NCBI GenBank assembly: GCA_947471745.1
Contig: CANJKZ010001023.1
Coordinates: forward strand, 558,001-622,000
Origin: Closterium sp. Naga37s-1
Taxonomy: Eukaryota > Streptophyta > Zygnematophyceae > Desmidiales > Closteriaceae
Direction of reading: 5' to 3'
DNA: 64,000 nt
Of this stretch, positions 1 to 23,939 are shown in pieces. The position numbers and the translations under genes were made by a program. Position 1 is the first letter of the stretch. Every line of letters begins with the position of its first letter. The notes below the pieces were generated by a model that made no database searches, was not told the origin of the DNA, and worked only from the letters and a program-made list of their open reading frames with translations.

Positions 1-2479
1 CTGCTGCAGGAGCATTAGTAGGAGGTCCGGAAAGGGTGTATAGGTCGGTTAAATTGGGGTGGATTTTGCCGCTGCCTGCTGCACCGGCAGTGGCAGCAGC
101 AGCAGCGTAAAGATTTGCGAGACCCACTGCCCCGCTGCTCCCCCCTCCACTTGCTCTTCTTCCTCCCTTTTGCACTGCAACCGCAGTGTCGGCAGAAGCA
201 CCAGCAGCAAGAGATGCAGTACCACCAACGGTTGGATTCCCAGCAGCAGCAGAGGTAGTAGAAGGTGCAGGTAAGGAGGGGCAGTCGCGGACGAGCAGAG
301 TGACACTGTCACCACCAGGCTCAGGCGGTGCCACAGCTAATGCAGCACTGCCACCCGCAGCCACAGCAGCAGCAGCAGCAGCAACGGCGGCGGCGGCGGC
401 AGCAGCAGCAGAGGAAGATGATGGGGTGGATTGGGAGAGGGTGAGGGGTGGGACGGCCACGAGCTGAACAGAGACGGCAGCACCGGCGTGGCTGGCGAGG
501 GTGAGCTGTAGCGGGGGAGGTGGCTTCTGGTGCAGGTGTGGGGGCAGCGCTGCTGAATGCACCATCTGTGCCACCAGCAGCAGCCACGCCTGGGGTGAGG
601 TAAGGGGTTGGAGGAGGGAAGGCAAGGGGATTGTGAAAGGAGTGAGTGAGGGGAGGTGGCTTCTGGTGCAGGTGGGGAGCCAGCGCTGCTGAGTGCGCCA
701 TCTGCGCCACCAGCAGCAGCCACGCCTGGGGTGAGTGGAAACGGGAAAGGGGACGGGGGGAGGGAGAAAGGGGAACGGGGGAAGGGAAAGAAAGGCGAGG
801 TGACGGGGAAGGAGTAACGGAGGCTGAGGTGTGATAGTGCAGGTGGGCGGGGAGTGCTGCTGAGTGAACCATATGCGCCACCAGAAGCAGCCATGCCTGG
901 GTTGAGGAGGAGGGGGAAGAGGGAGAGGGGAGGTAGAAGGGGGAAGCGGGGAAGGGGAAGGAGAGAAGGCGAAGGGGGGTGGGGAGAGGGGGGAGGAGTG
1001 AGCAGGGTGGCGCGGCAGAGTGCAGGTGGGGGGAAACGGTGGTGCAAGCAGAGGGAGTCGCAGAGGGAGCTGCCCCACAGCATGTCTTCACTGGGACGCA
1101 TACACTCAGGGGACTTGGGGCATAGGGACCTCAACTTTGGCGCGTGATTTGGGCAGAGGGACTCGCAGAGGGAGCTGCCCCACAGGATGTCCTCACTGGG
1201 TTGCATACACCCGTGGGATAGGGGCGAAATAAGGCACGTATTTACTCACTTCGAATCTAGGCACGTGGTCTGGGCAGAGGGATTCACAGAGCGAGTTGCC
1301 CCACAGCATGTCTTCACTGGGGCATCTCAAAACAGCAGCAGCAGCAGCGTTGCAGCTGATGACTCGTGAGAAGACAGCTGGGGACACCAGCAGCTGCAGC
1401 TGGCCTATGGACGGGGATCCGGCCCTGGGGAGACGGGGGAGAGAGGGGTAGGAGGATGGAAATGGGGAGGTAGATGAGAGGGGAGAGGGAAAGCAGCAGC
1501 AGCAGCAGTAGAGACGATGGGGATAAGACGTACCTGTAGAGAGCAAGGGCGTCGTCACCACCTGGCGCAGCATCAGAGGCATCAGCTGCACCAGAAGCGT
1601 CCCTAGTGCCGCCAGGCACAGAAATTATACGATCCCCCCCATTGCTGCCACCCCCACCCGCCTCTGACGCTGAGACCTTCTCAGCGGCGCCATTCCCCTG
1701 GCCCTGTGAAGACGCTGCCCGCCTGTGGGTCACCATCCCTGTCACAGACCCTGACTTGGTCCTTCCGCTCTTCTTCTTCCCTCCACTCTTCCCTCCCTGT
1801 CCACCCCTGCCCCCTCCTCGGCCCCCCTCCCCTGCACTCGAATCATTAGCATCTGCTGATCCTCCGCTTGAACCCTCCCCTCCGTCTCTCCTCCCTTTCC
1901 CCTGCACCTTCCCTTCTCCCTTCGCCCCTTTCTTGCCTTTTTGGGGGGATTTCGATCTTGGCGCGCTTTCAGCTCCTGTGGCGTCTAGCTCGCCATCCCC
2001 GTTAGTAGCTGACTCGTTTCTGTCAGTCCCGTTAAGAGCATCAGTTGCGGCAAGAGCGGTAACGCCGGAGCTGCTGAAACTGCCGCCAGGGAGGGGGCTG
2101 TACAGGTCTATGTCTAGCCGAGCTGCAGCAGCACCAGAAGCACCTGCTGAGGCACCTGGAGCACCTGAGGAACGTAAGACGGTCACGGTAATATTTCCAG
2201 CAGGCTCTGATTCTATGTGTGAAGCAGTCGCAGCAACGAGTGGCTTGTTCCCTGCTGCCCCTTCCCCTCCAGTGATTTCCCTCCCACTTCCGCCCCCTCC
2301 TCCCCCACTTCTGCCTCCTCCCTCTCCGCCATCCGCCCCTGCACTCCCTTCCCCCGCTCCTGCTACAACTCCTGTTACTGATCCCGCTACAACTGCTGCG
2401 CCCCTAGCGCCAGAGGCTCCGCTAGCATCACTGGCAGCTGAGCCAACAGACGACGCTGACAGCCTTCTCATGCGCTGAC

Positions 2480-2541
<62 letters not shown>

Positions 2542-4642
2542 TGCTGCTGCGGACCCTGCTGCTGTTGCCCTGCCCCTCCTCTGTCACTAGCACTAGCGCC
2601 AGCACTAGTACCAGCGCTAGCACCACCACCAGCACCCGTACCAGCACCAGCAACAACGCCATCCCTTTCACCTTCTCGTACACGTGAGCCTGGTCCCGCT
2701 CTTCCCCCTCTTCCCCCCATCCCCATCCCCCTCCCTACAACCTCACCCCTCCCACCTCGACCGCCCCTCCCTCCTCTGCCTCCCAATCCCCCTCCCGCTC
2801 CCCCTCCCCCTGCGCTACCACCAGTACCAGCAGCGCCTGCGGCAACAGCACCTGAACCAGCACTACCCGAACCAACACTACCCGAACCAGCACTACCCGG
2901 ACCAGCACCTCCAGCACCTGAACCAGCAGCGCTGCTCCGCATGCTCTGTTGCTGCTGCTGCTGCTTCTGACCCTGCTGCTGCTGCGTCTGCAGGCGCTGC
3001 TGTTGCTGCTGCCCTTGCAACTGCACGGCCTGATGGGCCTGATTCTGCTGGCCACTACCAGCTTCCCACGTGCCCTCCACCGCTCCCATCCCCCCACCTT
3101 CTGACTGCAACCGCGGCCCTGCCCTTTGCACCGGAACAAGCGCCTCCCCCGACCCAATCCGCTGCATTCCCCCCCTAACTGGCGAGCCCACCTTCTCCGT
3201 GCAAAGATCCAAGCTCCGCCTCCGTTCCGCCTTGAACATGCCCCTGTTCTGATGCTGAAACTGCGGCATGGGTCGGTATCCCGCGCTAGTTACCCCCCGC
3301 CCGGTCCCCCCCCCATCAGACGCGGATCCATCCTCCCGCTCCGCGTTCCCCCGCTGCGCCTGCGCCTGCGCTTGAGCCTGCGCCAGCCTACTCGCGGCCG
3401 CCATACGCGCAGCAGCTGCGCCCGCAGGGGGGTTCATGGCGGAAATCCTGTCCCTGTCCTCGTCTGATACAGACCGCGGGTGCAGCGGCGGCGGTTGCTG
3501 CATGTAATGCGGACTTGACACAAGCGGGGGCGCACCGCCGGCGCGCCCAGGACTGCCCACTCCACCCATCGCTCCCCCCGCGCTTCCCCATGTTCCGCCT
3601 GCGCCACCCGCGGGTCCGCTGGGCACTCCCCGCGCCCAAGGCGGGGCTTCTTCCGCCGCGCTACCCGAGCTGCTTCCGCTTCCCCCCGCCCGTGCGATCC
3701 CCGCGCTGCTCTGCTTCTCGCTGTGGGTTCTCCGCATCTTGTTGAGCGGGGGGCCGCTTGCGCCTGGCTCTGCGCTGCTGGGGGAAGTGCGGGTTTAAGG
3801 GAATAGGGGCAATTGAGCAGAGGCGGGAAGGAGAGAATCGACACGGGAGAGGGGGGGATAGGGAATAGCGGCAATTGAGCGGAGGCGGGAAGGCGAGAAT
3901 TGACACGGGGGACGATGTGCCCGATGCGCCTCAAAACAAGCGGTTGGGGGGAAAGGTGCGCGAAGAAAGGAGGGGGAGGAGAATGGAGGAAGGGGGGAGA
4001 AAAGGGGAAAGTCAGCAAGAGGAGAGGGCGGAAGCGGAAGGCGGAGAGAACGGAGGGAAGCTGAACGGGAAAAAAAAAAAACACGGCTGCTTCTTGACCC
4101 TTCCCGCGTGTTTCGGCGAGTGTCTCTACACGACAAAGAACCGAATACAGCTCATACGCGTGCCGATACAGATTACACGCGTATGCAGCACCGACTTTGC
4201 TCATCGTATCTGTACTCTTTAGTGCCGACATAGCTCGTCATACGCGTGCCGACTAGAATGAGTTTAATCAACGCGCGTAACTACCCATTTCCGTCTCAGC
4301 TCATAACGCCATTACCGACCCAGGTGACTAATTCCGGCATTTTCTTTGTTCAACTAAAAAATTAACAACGCAGTACCGACTGAGCTGATCGTACGCGTAC
4401 CCAGGAGGCTGATTTCGACCGCCTCTACCGCCAACCAGAGGTCGGCCTGAAGTCATGACCTCCTGATTGGGACCATTCTGCGACCGCTGCCGCACGGATG
4501 CAGGTTGAGGACTCTCCGGCTGCTGCTGCTGTTGCCGTTGAGGCGACGGGGGTTGTCTTTGCATGAAAACAGGCTGCTTGTTCGGCTGGGAATGCTGCAT
4601 CCGCTGCGGTCCCGCCTGCATCTGCTGCGGCTGCGGCTGCAT
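1..4642 (-). CDS. Gln/Gly/Ser-rich protein of unknown function, 3' end outside the window
   Basis: No family is recognised. The model is join 4401-4642, 1534-3777, 1250-1355 and <1-589 on the minus strand. All introns are GT-AG and the phases agree (2/1, 2/1, 0/0). The first exon is Gln/Pro-rich. The second holds a Gln-Ala run, a basic segment (FKAERRRSLDLCTEK), a polyQ tract, Gly/Ser/Ala-rich disorder and a Lys/Gly-rich basic stretch (KGKKGAKGEGK). Exon 3 carries PSEDMLWGNSLCESLC, and exon 4 starts AWLLLVAQMVHSAAL followed by an Ala-rich tail. The only ordered-looking parts are exons 3-4. The start at 4642 rests on a phase-compatible splice; an internal Met at 3737 is the fallback start. Low complexity and basic patches would suit a nuclear or RNA-associated role, but that is a guess. 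At least 1,060 codons lie in the window. Confidence 0.5.
590..905 (-). repeat. Two degenerate copies of the head of the fourth exon
   Basis: Upstream (in gene sense) of the intact exon that starts at 589 lie two truncated copies of its first ~60-100 bases, each with its own polypyrimidine-AG acceptor (exon-copy starts near 725 and 893). The encoded AWLLLVA.M.HSAAL pattern is kept, then the copies diverge into intron-like sequence. This is tandem duplication across an intron-exon border. Confidence 0.65.
1047..1205 (-). repeat. Two extra copies of the PSEDxLWG exon
   Basis: The core of the exon at 1250-1355 recurs at about 1051-1100 and 1154-1205, encoding PSED(M/I)LWGSSLC(D/E)SLC. The copies lie downstream of the intact exon in gene sense. 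They are nearly identical to it over ~50 bases and lack a clear acceptor. They are probably duplicated exon tails; alternative exons cannot be excluded. Confidence 0.65.
2479..2550 (+). repeat. CTG/CAG trinucleotide tract encoding polyglutamine
   Basis: About 20 uninterrupted CTG triplets, then a TTG-interrupted continuation. Read on the minus strand inside the unknown gene, they give a polyGln run of more than 20 residues. Further shorter Gln tracts occur at about 2560-2570 and 2945-3020. Confidence 0.95.
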
Positions 4643-6290
4643 TTCGCTCCAATACCGCGTCCCTTAATGGTTTGAATTTTGTCTAAAGTTGGGCCCAGAA
4701 TGGATACTTAAGGCCATGTCTTGCGGGAACTTAGTGATGAAGGAAGTCTGCACGATCATCAGTCAGTTACACTTGCTTGCTATCAGTCCCGTATGGGACA
4801 TAGGACTGCATCGACCGCATCATACCGTCACAATTCTCATTTAAAAAAGCAGGTGTGACGAGGAAGGTTCATGTCTTATCCACGTCAACCGCGGCCCACC
4901 TTGAGCAACGGTGAGGAGTTTGGGGGAGATAAGGCAGCCTGAGGATAATCCAGGCAACCTCTAGGTTCTATAAACGCAACTCGAGGTACAGTCGATGCTC
5001 AGCCTATCACAAAACATTTGCTCCTCACAATTAGAAATTTAGTCACTCGCGAACGTTTTGCCCGTGAGTGACTAAATTGACCATTGTGCCGATTTCGGGG
5101 TACAGTCACCAAGTTGAGGAAGAAAAACATCTACAGTACATAAACAACAACGGTTGCCCGTCATCAGAGAAGTTAACCTGGTTACAAAATTAAAGCCCTT
5201 GACTCGATTCACGTTGCAATTTCATGTTACTGTCACATTTTTGCCCGTGGCGACAAGGGCGAACGTGGCGAAATGGCCAAAACTCGTTTCACGCACATGC
5301 CGCCCGCCTACCGGGAGTTCTTGAAATGGGCACCGACTGTAGTTGTCTTGAGATGATCCCGCTTCGCTCTTGGCTTGGCCAACCAACTTCATCTGCCTGC
5401 CATAGGTGTTGGTTTGTCCGGGCCGAATAACCCCAAACCAAGGCAGAAGGCTCGGCAGAATCCAAAGCACCGATGAGCTTGACTGTGGAGGGAGGTTACC
5501 ACCAGGGAGCCTGGCAGCCCAAGATAAGCAAGTTGACGGCGAGAAAATCTTCGTCATTGGATAGCAGTTGACGACCAAAACAGGTCACTGTGTAGGTGAA
5601 TGCGATTGAGTGAACAACATATACAGTATCACCGACCTGACCGTCCTACACCAACCAATCACACGCATGTGAAAGTTTTCCTCGAATCAACCGTGCGTTT
5701 CATAGCTAGTCACCAGTGACCCGTACTTCCGATATGCGGTTCACAGCCACAAGGCCGAACTGGGGATTGTTTCGGCGCCCGTGTCATACTTAGGTGGAGT
5801 GCGAGAGAGGAAGCAGTTTTGAGGACCTGAAATTGGGGCAGTTTCGTTGGGAGAAAGTGCGAACTTGCGAAGTCGTCTCAGTTGGAAGCTCGGAAAACTT
5901 GATTGGAACGAACATCCACTAGGCCCTAGCCGTTGACATCAATGCGAGGTCTGCCATTTGGTAACCGTCGCAATAAGCGAAAGTAGAAACACCATCCAAA
6001 CACCAGCCACGACCCCCTTCTTCGAACACTATCGAAGCACCTTTGTGGAGGAAAACCGAGGTAGTTATGAAACTGAGATAAAGTCGCAAATACACTCTAT
6101 ACCCCTTGACCTTTGCTCCTTCAGCCAGCACCCTGGAGATAATCGCCGCCAGAAGATCTGGCCACGTGCTCCCTTGTTTAGCCACTCCCAAGTCACAAAG
6201 CGGGTCTAGCTTACTCCACACGCGTTCAGCTTCCTGAGTTAGCTGCTCCTCCGATCTGCGTGCATACCTATTCTGCCACTCCGAGCCGCA
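4643..6290. other. Intergenic region between divergent genes
   Basis: No convincing gene is seen in these ~1.65 kb. The open frames are short, lack recognisable motifs and have no supporting splice structure. The stretch separates the minus-strand Gln-rich gene from plus-strand AlaRS and so presumably holds both promoters. No clear TATA box was identified. Confidence 0.5.
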
Positions 6291-19290
<13,000 letters not shown>

Positions 19291-19951
19291 CTACACGCCC
19301 AGACGATTTCTGATTTGTCATGTCTGACCATCGTGTGATTATGATTCGTTTGTGAAACTACTCTTTCTCATAGCAAGTATTCATAACACTTGCGACTGTA
19401 TAACCTCATTAGTGTACAATGTTGTCGAGTCATCTCGTTGACCAGTCAGTTTCTGTGCCACCGAGCCACACCATAGGGACTGACGGTTGCCACAGACTCA
19501 AAATCTTTGTCGTTTCCCGCATTAGCGGCGAGTCGCGAAACAGGATACGGATCAAGTAGTGAAAGGATCGACCCTTCGCTAGCGCCGCGTGATGCGGTGC
19601 TCCTACGACTACCACCTCAATCTTTCGCCTGCTGGTAACATGTCGGCGACAAAAGTCTCGAGCACACGAACGAACAAACAAAATTCTCGTTGTAATGGAA
19701 ATGTTTCTCGCATTTTCAATGCGTTGTCCACCGCTTCCCGAAGCGCATCCAGCCTGGTAGTCACGACTCACGACATCCCATCCCATCACATATATATTCT
19801 CTCTGCCACTCCACTTTCAACTCATCATCTGCTGCTTCTCCAGCCTCTCAACTTATCCACTCAGCTGATCGGATTTGACTTCTCTACTTTTTTTTACTCA
19901 ACTCGAATTCTTCGTTTGCACTAAGCTCCAGCTCGATCAGACGACACGATC
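19291..19951. other. AlaRS 3' region and promoter of the CHRD-like gene
   Basis: No gene is seen. The downstream part should hold the promoter of the gene starting at 19952. ACATATATATTC at about 19788-19799 is a candidate TATA box, but at ~150 bp from the start codon it is only tentative. Confidence 0.4.
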
Positions 19952-21056
19952 ATGGCCTTCAAAAATCTCCTCATCGCATCGTTGTTCGCAGCGCTCGTGC
20001 TTTCATGTGAGTTGCGGCAAGTGTTTATCCATCTCCTTTTCATCACGCTACGAGTTAGCAGCAACAGCGTCACTCTCATGTGCTCAGACAAATCCACTAC
20101 ACCCAGTAGAATTCTAAGGCTTTTCAGGTCTCTACTTACCTTTAGTCTCCATAGAAGCTTAAAAACGTCCGTGTTCATCCGTTCAGGTGCCGCTCATCGC
20201 GGAGGTCGCTTTGGAGGCGGCGGGTTCGGCGGTGGAGTCTGGCGTGACGTCATCAGTGGCAAACTCGGCACTCCAGTCGGTAAGCGCAAATTTCTCATCC
20301 ATACAGTGCTGTTTAGAACGGTATGGACGGGTTCTGAACGTCACCGCTTTTCTCACCCCCCGCGCAGGTTCCCTCAGGGCATTCATGAACGGGTCGCAGG
20401 TGCTCGACGCGAGCGACGCGGCCGTGGGCGACGCGAACGCGACGGGAGTGATCGGGCTGGTGGTGCTGAAAACCGATACGGATTACAACATTCTCTACCA
20501 GGCCGGCGTGCGCGTGTCTGACGCCGGCCTCCCCACGTCCATCGCCATCAACTCCGCCGCCGCCGGCGCCGGCGGATCCCCCGTTATTGAGTTCTCCGCT
20601 ACCGAGGCCGCGTGGCAGAATTACACGTGGAACGGCACGCGGTTCGGGCAGGGCGGAAACAGCAGCGCCGGCGGCGCAGGCGGCGCTAGGCGCGGGGCGG
20701 TGGTGAAGGCGGTGCTGCAGGTGTTGGCGCAGTTCTTCCCGAATCTCAACGCCACTGGCGCGGGATCCTTCTTCGGCGGGCGCGGGGGCGGGCGCGGGGG
20801 TCCGCGCGCCGGATTCGCTTATGGCTTCTCCGGTGTTTGGTACAACGCGAGCACGATCACCAACGGCGCGGGGCGCAGCTACGCGGACGTGGTGGCAGTC
20901 GACATGCTCGCCGCTCCCAGCAGCTTCTTCGGCGTGGTTACCACCGACGCCTTCGTCGATGGCGTCGTTGGGGGTCCCTTCGCCAACCATACCCGCCACG
21001 CGGGCGGTCGCGGCGGAGGCATGCGCGGTGGCAGGTTCGGAGGTTTCCGAGGGTAG
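19952..21056 (+). CDS. Secreted CHRD-like glycine-rich protein (copy 1)
   Basis: Join 19952-20006, 20187-20279, 20368-21056; 278 aa. Residues 1-18 form a hydrophobic signal peptide (MAFKNLLIASLFAALVLS), with a following Cys and a Gly/Arg-rich segment. The body resembles a CHRD-type beta domain (NATGVIGLVVLKTDTDYNILY; later SYADVVAVDMLAAPSSFFG and DGVVGGPF, corresponding to the family's terminal NPGG-RGQ region). N-glycosylation sequons occur (NGS, NAT, NYT, NAS). The C-terminus is again Gly/Arg/His-rich. It is probably extracellular or wall-associated; the molecular role is not known. The intron after the signal exon is shared, in position and phase, with the inverted paralog at 38112-39428. 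CHRD assignment is from pattern memory and moderate. Confidence 0.72.
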
Positions 21057-21477
21057 GCGGCAGGCGGCAGGGTTCGGAAGTGGTGGGGCGTGGTTGGGCG
21101 TTGTGAAGATGGGTCGCCTTCTTGGGAGGCGAGGCGAGCTCAATGGATGGTTAGTGGAAGCGGATGGTCTGATGAACCTGAAGATTGTCAAGGTAGTTTC
21201 GTACAAGCAGCGGAGGAGGATTTTTAGAAATGGGGAATGTGGGAATGAGTGAATGGTAGTGTGGAATCAGAGCGCATGGCATGGAGGTCAAGTCTGGCGC
21301 TTGCTGCTGCATGCCTCCAATGCTCGTGGCTGCGACTGTGCTGCCATAGTGTGTGGGACAAACATTCTGCTGCAGCGCTAGACTTGCTCTCCATGTCGTT
21401 GCATTGTACGTACCTTTTTGTGTGTGCCTCCCCGTGCTTTCCATGCATACTTCTTGTATGTGGTTGTGATTTTTATG
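21057..21477. other. Downstream region between the CHRD-like gene and the transposon block
   Basis: Presumed 3' UTR and spacer. No gene or repeat structure is recognised in these ~420 bases. Confidence 0.4.
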
Positions 21478-21482
21478 AGAAG

Positions 21483-21761
21483 TGTAAGGAATTTCGCTAA
21501 TTCCTTACTGAGGCATCTCTTACGCGTACAATTCCAACTTTCGGAATTCAGGCTCGGTCCGTCGACCTCGCCCTCCGAACATCTCCCGCGTCGCCTTCGG
21601 GTTTCCCAACCCCAAACCTGCACCCAACCTTCGCGCGACTCCGCGACCTCGGCCTAGCTAGCTGTGCTATATTATGCCTATGCCTCGTTGTTTGCTGAGT
21701 AGTTGTAATCACTTCCGCGATATTGCATTCTGCGCACTCTTCTTTCATACAACTCATAACA
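21483..21761 (+). repeat. Left LTR of the gypsy element
   Basis: TGTAAGGAATT...CTCATAACA, 279 bp, ending two bases before the primer-binding site. It opens with a perfect 10-bp inverted repeat (GTAAGGAATT/AATTCCTTAC, 21484-21508). The left boundary is inferred from TG and the flanking AGAAG; no matching partner LTR was found in the window. Confidence 0.55.
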
Positions 21762-21763
21762 CT

Positions 21764-21775
21764 TGGTATCAGAGC
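21764..21775 (+). promoter_or_regulatory. Primer-binding site, initiator tRNA-Met type
   Basis: TGGTATCAGAGC is the classic plant LTR-retrotransposon sequence complementary to the 3' end of tRNA-iMet. It lies two bases after the LTR end. Confidence 0.88.
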
Positions 21776-21965
21776 TACTTTCCTAGGTTACCCTCCACTT
21801 TCCGGGGTAGTTTTAGTGCAGGGGTGCGATAGGTTTGGTGGGCTGCAAAGCGGTCGGCTGAGAGATAGATACGATTATCTCGCTTTGACTAATAGCGTTT
21901 GCGCCTTCATCAAAACCATAAAAATCGCTGTTAACCCGCTGCCCGTTAGGAGAAGCCTGCGAAAC

Positions 21966-23156
21966 ATGGAACAGGCGGAGTTCAACGAGTTCATGCAACA
22001 GTTTCGGGCGATGCAAGCCAACTTGCAGACCATGTCTGCAGAGGTGGATCGCCTGACGGAGGAAAACGCCGAGCTACGCCAGACGCGAGGTGAAGCGCGT
22101 CAGGAGTCGCCCGCCGTGGATGAAGCAAGTAGCAGCTTCGCGCCTAACGACGAGGTCCTTAGCGAGCTACAGAACTCGCTGGACGCTGAAGATGAGTGGA
22201 CGGCACGGATGCAACAGGCACGAGGGACGCCGGAGCAACAGTCGCAGCCGCAACAACAGACACGAGCGGCGCCGAGGCAACAGTCGCAGTCTACACCACG
22301 TCAGGCAACAGCGACAACCCCGGTGATGGCTTCGGTGGCACCCCCGATGCATGCAGCAGCAACAGTCTCAACAACTGTTAAAATAAAGCCGACGAACCCG
22401 CCCCCGTTCAACCCCAGCGACAAAACCGTCACTGTGTCGGCATGGTTGTTCGGTGTGGAGGTGTTTTTCAATGCTGCGCAAATTGCTTACGATGCTACCC
22501 GCATTAATTTTGCAGTGTCACTGTTACGAGGGCCGGCGTTGGAGTGGTGGAAGCGGACTCTTCAGACAGAGGGGACTCCGGCAGGGATGTCACGTGCGAA
22601 CGACGGGACCTGGACAACTGTCACGCAACAGGCAACTTCAATCTTCGGAGTGGCCACGATACGCACATGGACGGAGTGGGGCGCCGCGCTGCGAACCAGA
22701 TTCGAGCATGTATCCGCCTCGGATTCTGCTCGCATGAAGCTGCGCACCTGGAAGAAGGTGGCGTCGGTCCAAGATTACACGGCAACATTCTGCAATTTGG
22801 CTGACCAAGTGGACGATATGAGCGATGCGGAGCGACTCGACCGATATGTCGTAGGCCTCAAGTACGAAGTACAGTACGAGGTGCGACGGGCGAGGCCACA
22901 CGGTTTTCTCGATGCCGTCCAGGTGGTTGAATCAACGGATGCGCTGATGCAATGGGCGAGAATGAGTTCCCGGGAGGGCAGTCAATTTCGTGGACCGCCG
23001 CGCCAGCCCACAATCAACGGGGTGGATGCACCGAGACGTGGACCTAACACGTGCTTCAACTGCAACCAACCGGGCCACTGGAGGAAGGACTGCTCGAAGC
23101 TGAAACAGGGAAACAGGAACGACGGAGAGGGGTCGGGAAAAGAGACGAATCAGTAG
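21966..23156 (+). CDS. gag: Ty3/gypsy Gag
   Basis: Structural capsid protein, 396 aa from ATG 21966. The upstream frame is open, but this Met begins a coiled-coil-like segment (MEQAEFNEFMQQF... with heptads). A Gln/Pro/Thr-rich linker follows, then the retrotransposon Gag core (SLLRGPALEWWK and FRQ-like region). The C-terminal zinc knuckle CFNCNQPGHWRKDC matches CX2CX4HX4C. It ends at TAG 23154-23156, just after a -1 slippery heptamer, and the protease frame overlaps it. Gag looks intact, unlike the pol domains downstream. Confidence 0.88.
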   Translation: MEQAEFNEFMQQFRAMQANLQTMSAEVDRLTEENAELRQTRGEARQESPAVDEASSSFAPNDEVLSELQNSLDAEDEWTARMQQARGTPEQQSQPQQQTRAAPRQQSQSTPRQATATTPVMASVAPPMHAAATVSTTVKIKPTNPPPFNPSDKTVTVSAWLFGVEVFFNAAQIAYDATRINFAVSLLRGPALEWWKRTLQTEGTPAGMSRANDGTWTTVTQQATSIFGVATIRTWTEWGAALRTRFEHVSASDSARMKLRTWKKVASVQDYTATFCNLADQVDDMSDAERLDRYVVGLKYEVQYEVRRARPHGFLDAVQVVESTDALMQWARMSSREGSQFRGPPRQPTINGVDAPRRGPNTCFNCNQPGHWRKDCSKLKQGNRNDGEGSGKETNQ

Positions 23157-23175
23157 CAGTCGGGCCACCTACTGA
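23135..23175 (+). promoter_or_regulatory. Programmed -1 frameshift signal between gag and pro
   Basis: Slippery heptamer G GGA AAA at 23135-23141 is in register with the gag codons. After an 8-base spacer, TCAGTAG (23150-23156) pairs with CTACTGA (23169-23175) around a 12-base loop. The -1 frame enters the protease open frame directly. Heptamer, phase, spacer and stem all fit the standard model. Confidence 0.7.
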
Positions 23176-23669
23176 CGAGACCCCGTCGCCCGGCAATCAA
23201 CATCCACACCGAGTAGTGGTACCGATACGGGCTATCGACCGCAACCGGACGAATAAGGTGGATGAATACGTGGATCACCCTGTGCTGGTCGTGGGGAGGG
23301 TTAACGGGTATAAAATAAAATTATTCGTTGACGGTGGGGCGAGCCACAGTCTCGTCAACCTGGCAACGGCCAAAAAAATTGGGGTCAAGCTGGACAGGTG
23401 TCTGCCCGAGATTGACGCACGACTGGTGGACGGGACACCGCCTGCGATAAAAGACGAGGTCCGACAAATTCGGATGAAGTGTGGCGACGATTTCGGGTTT
23501 TCAATGCGGATGCTGGCGACGACACTGGACGGTTGCGATGTGCTGCTGAGAAGAGATTGGCTGCAGCGATTCAATCCGACGATCGACTGGACGACGGGGG
23601 CGATCACGGTGCTGCGTAACAAGGGGCGCGTGACACTTCCGAAATGGGCGGAGCCGGAGCCGATGACAA
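23142..23669 (+). CDS. pro: Ty3/gypsy aspartic protease (start of pol), interrupted by a copia insertion
   Basis: Read in the -1 frame relative to gag. The active-site region is FVDGGASHSLVN, corresponding to the family's D-S/T-G-A. The second landmark is DVLLRRDWL (usually DVILGMDWL). DGG instead of D(S/T)G is a departure that may reduce activity. The frame is cut at 23669 by the nested copia element. Subtracting that element and one 5-bp target copy (7,435 bp, remainder 1 on division by 3) puts the frame exactly in register with the RT frame at 31105, so pro and pol were one open frame before the insertion. Confidence 0.8.
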
Positions 23670-23802
23670 TGTCAGAACATTATAGCTTATGCTGTTGTGT
23701 AGGCTATAGTGGGGTATCCCTTAGGGGGTACAACCAATTAGGGTTTCATATTTGTACTCACTTCATTTTCATAGTTCAGTCATTCTTGCTCAAATATTCT
23801 CA
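23670..23802 (+). repeat. 5' LTR of the nested copia element
   Basis: TGTCAGAACATTATAGC...CAAATATTCTCA, 133 bp with TG...CA ends. This is short for a copia LTR. Confidence 0.93.
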
Positions 23803-23816
23803 TGGTATCGAGCAGG
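23803..23816 (+). promoter_or_regulatory. Primer-binding site of the nested copia element
   Basis: TGGTATCGAGCAGG directly follows the LTR. It resembles the tRNA-iMet site TGGTATCAGAGC with one base missing. Confidence 0.7.
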
Positions 23817-23939
23817 TTCCCCCTCGGGAACTGTGCTTAGGGCCCACCACATCTAAATTTTTTTTCCTGCCCGAAGCGCGCTCGGCCCGAGTCGCACTTC
23901 GGGCCCTCACTTCGTCGAGCCGCCCTAGCGGCCCTGCAC

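Noticed and set aside
1606-2478. Long plus-strand Pro/Ser-rich open frame opposite the left-edge gene
   Set aside because: It is the antisense of Gly/Ser/Ala-rich coding sequence; GC-rich codon bias keeps the other strand open. No splice or motif support.
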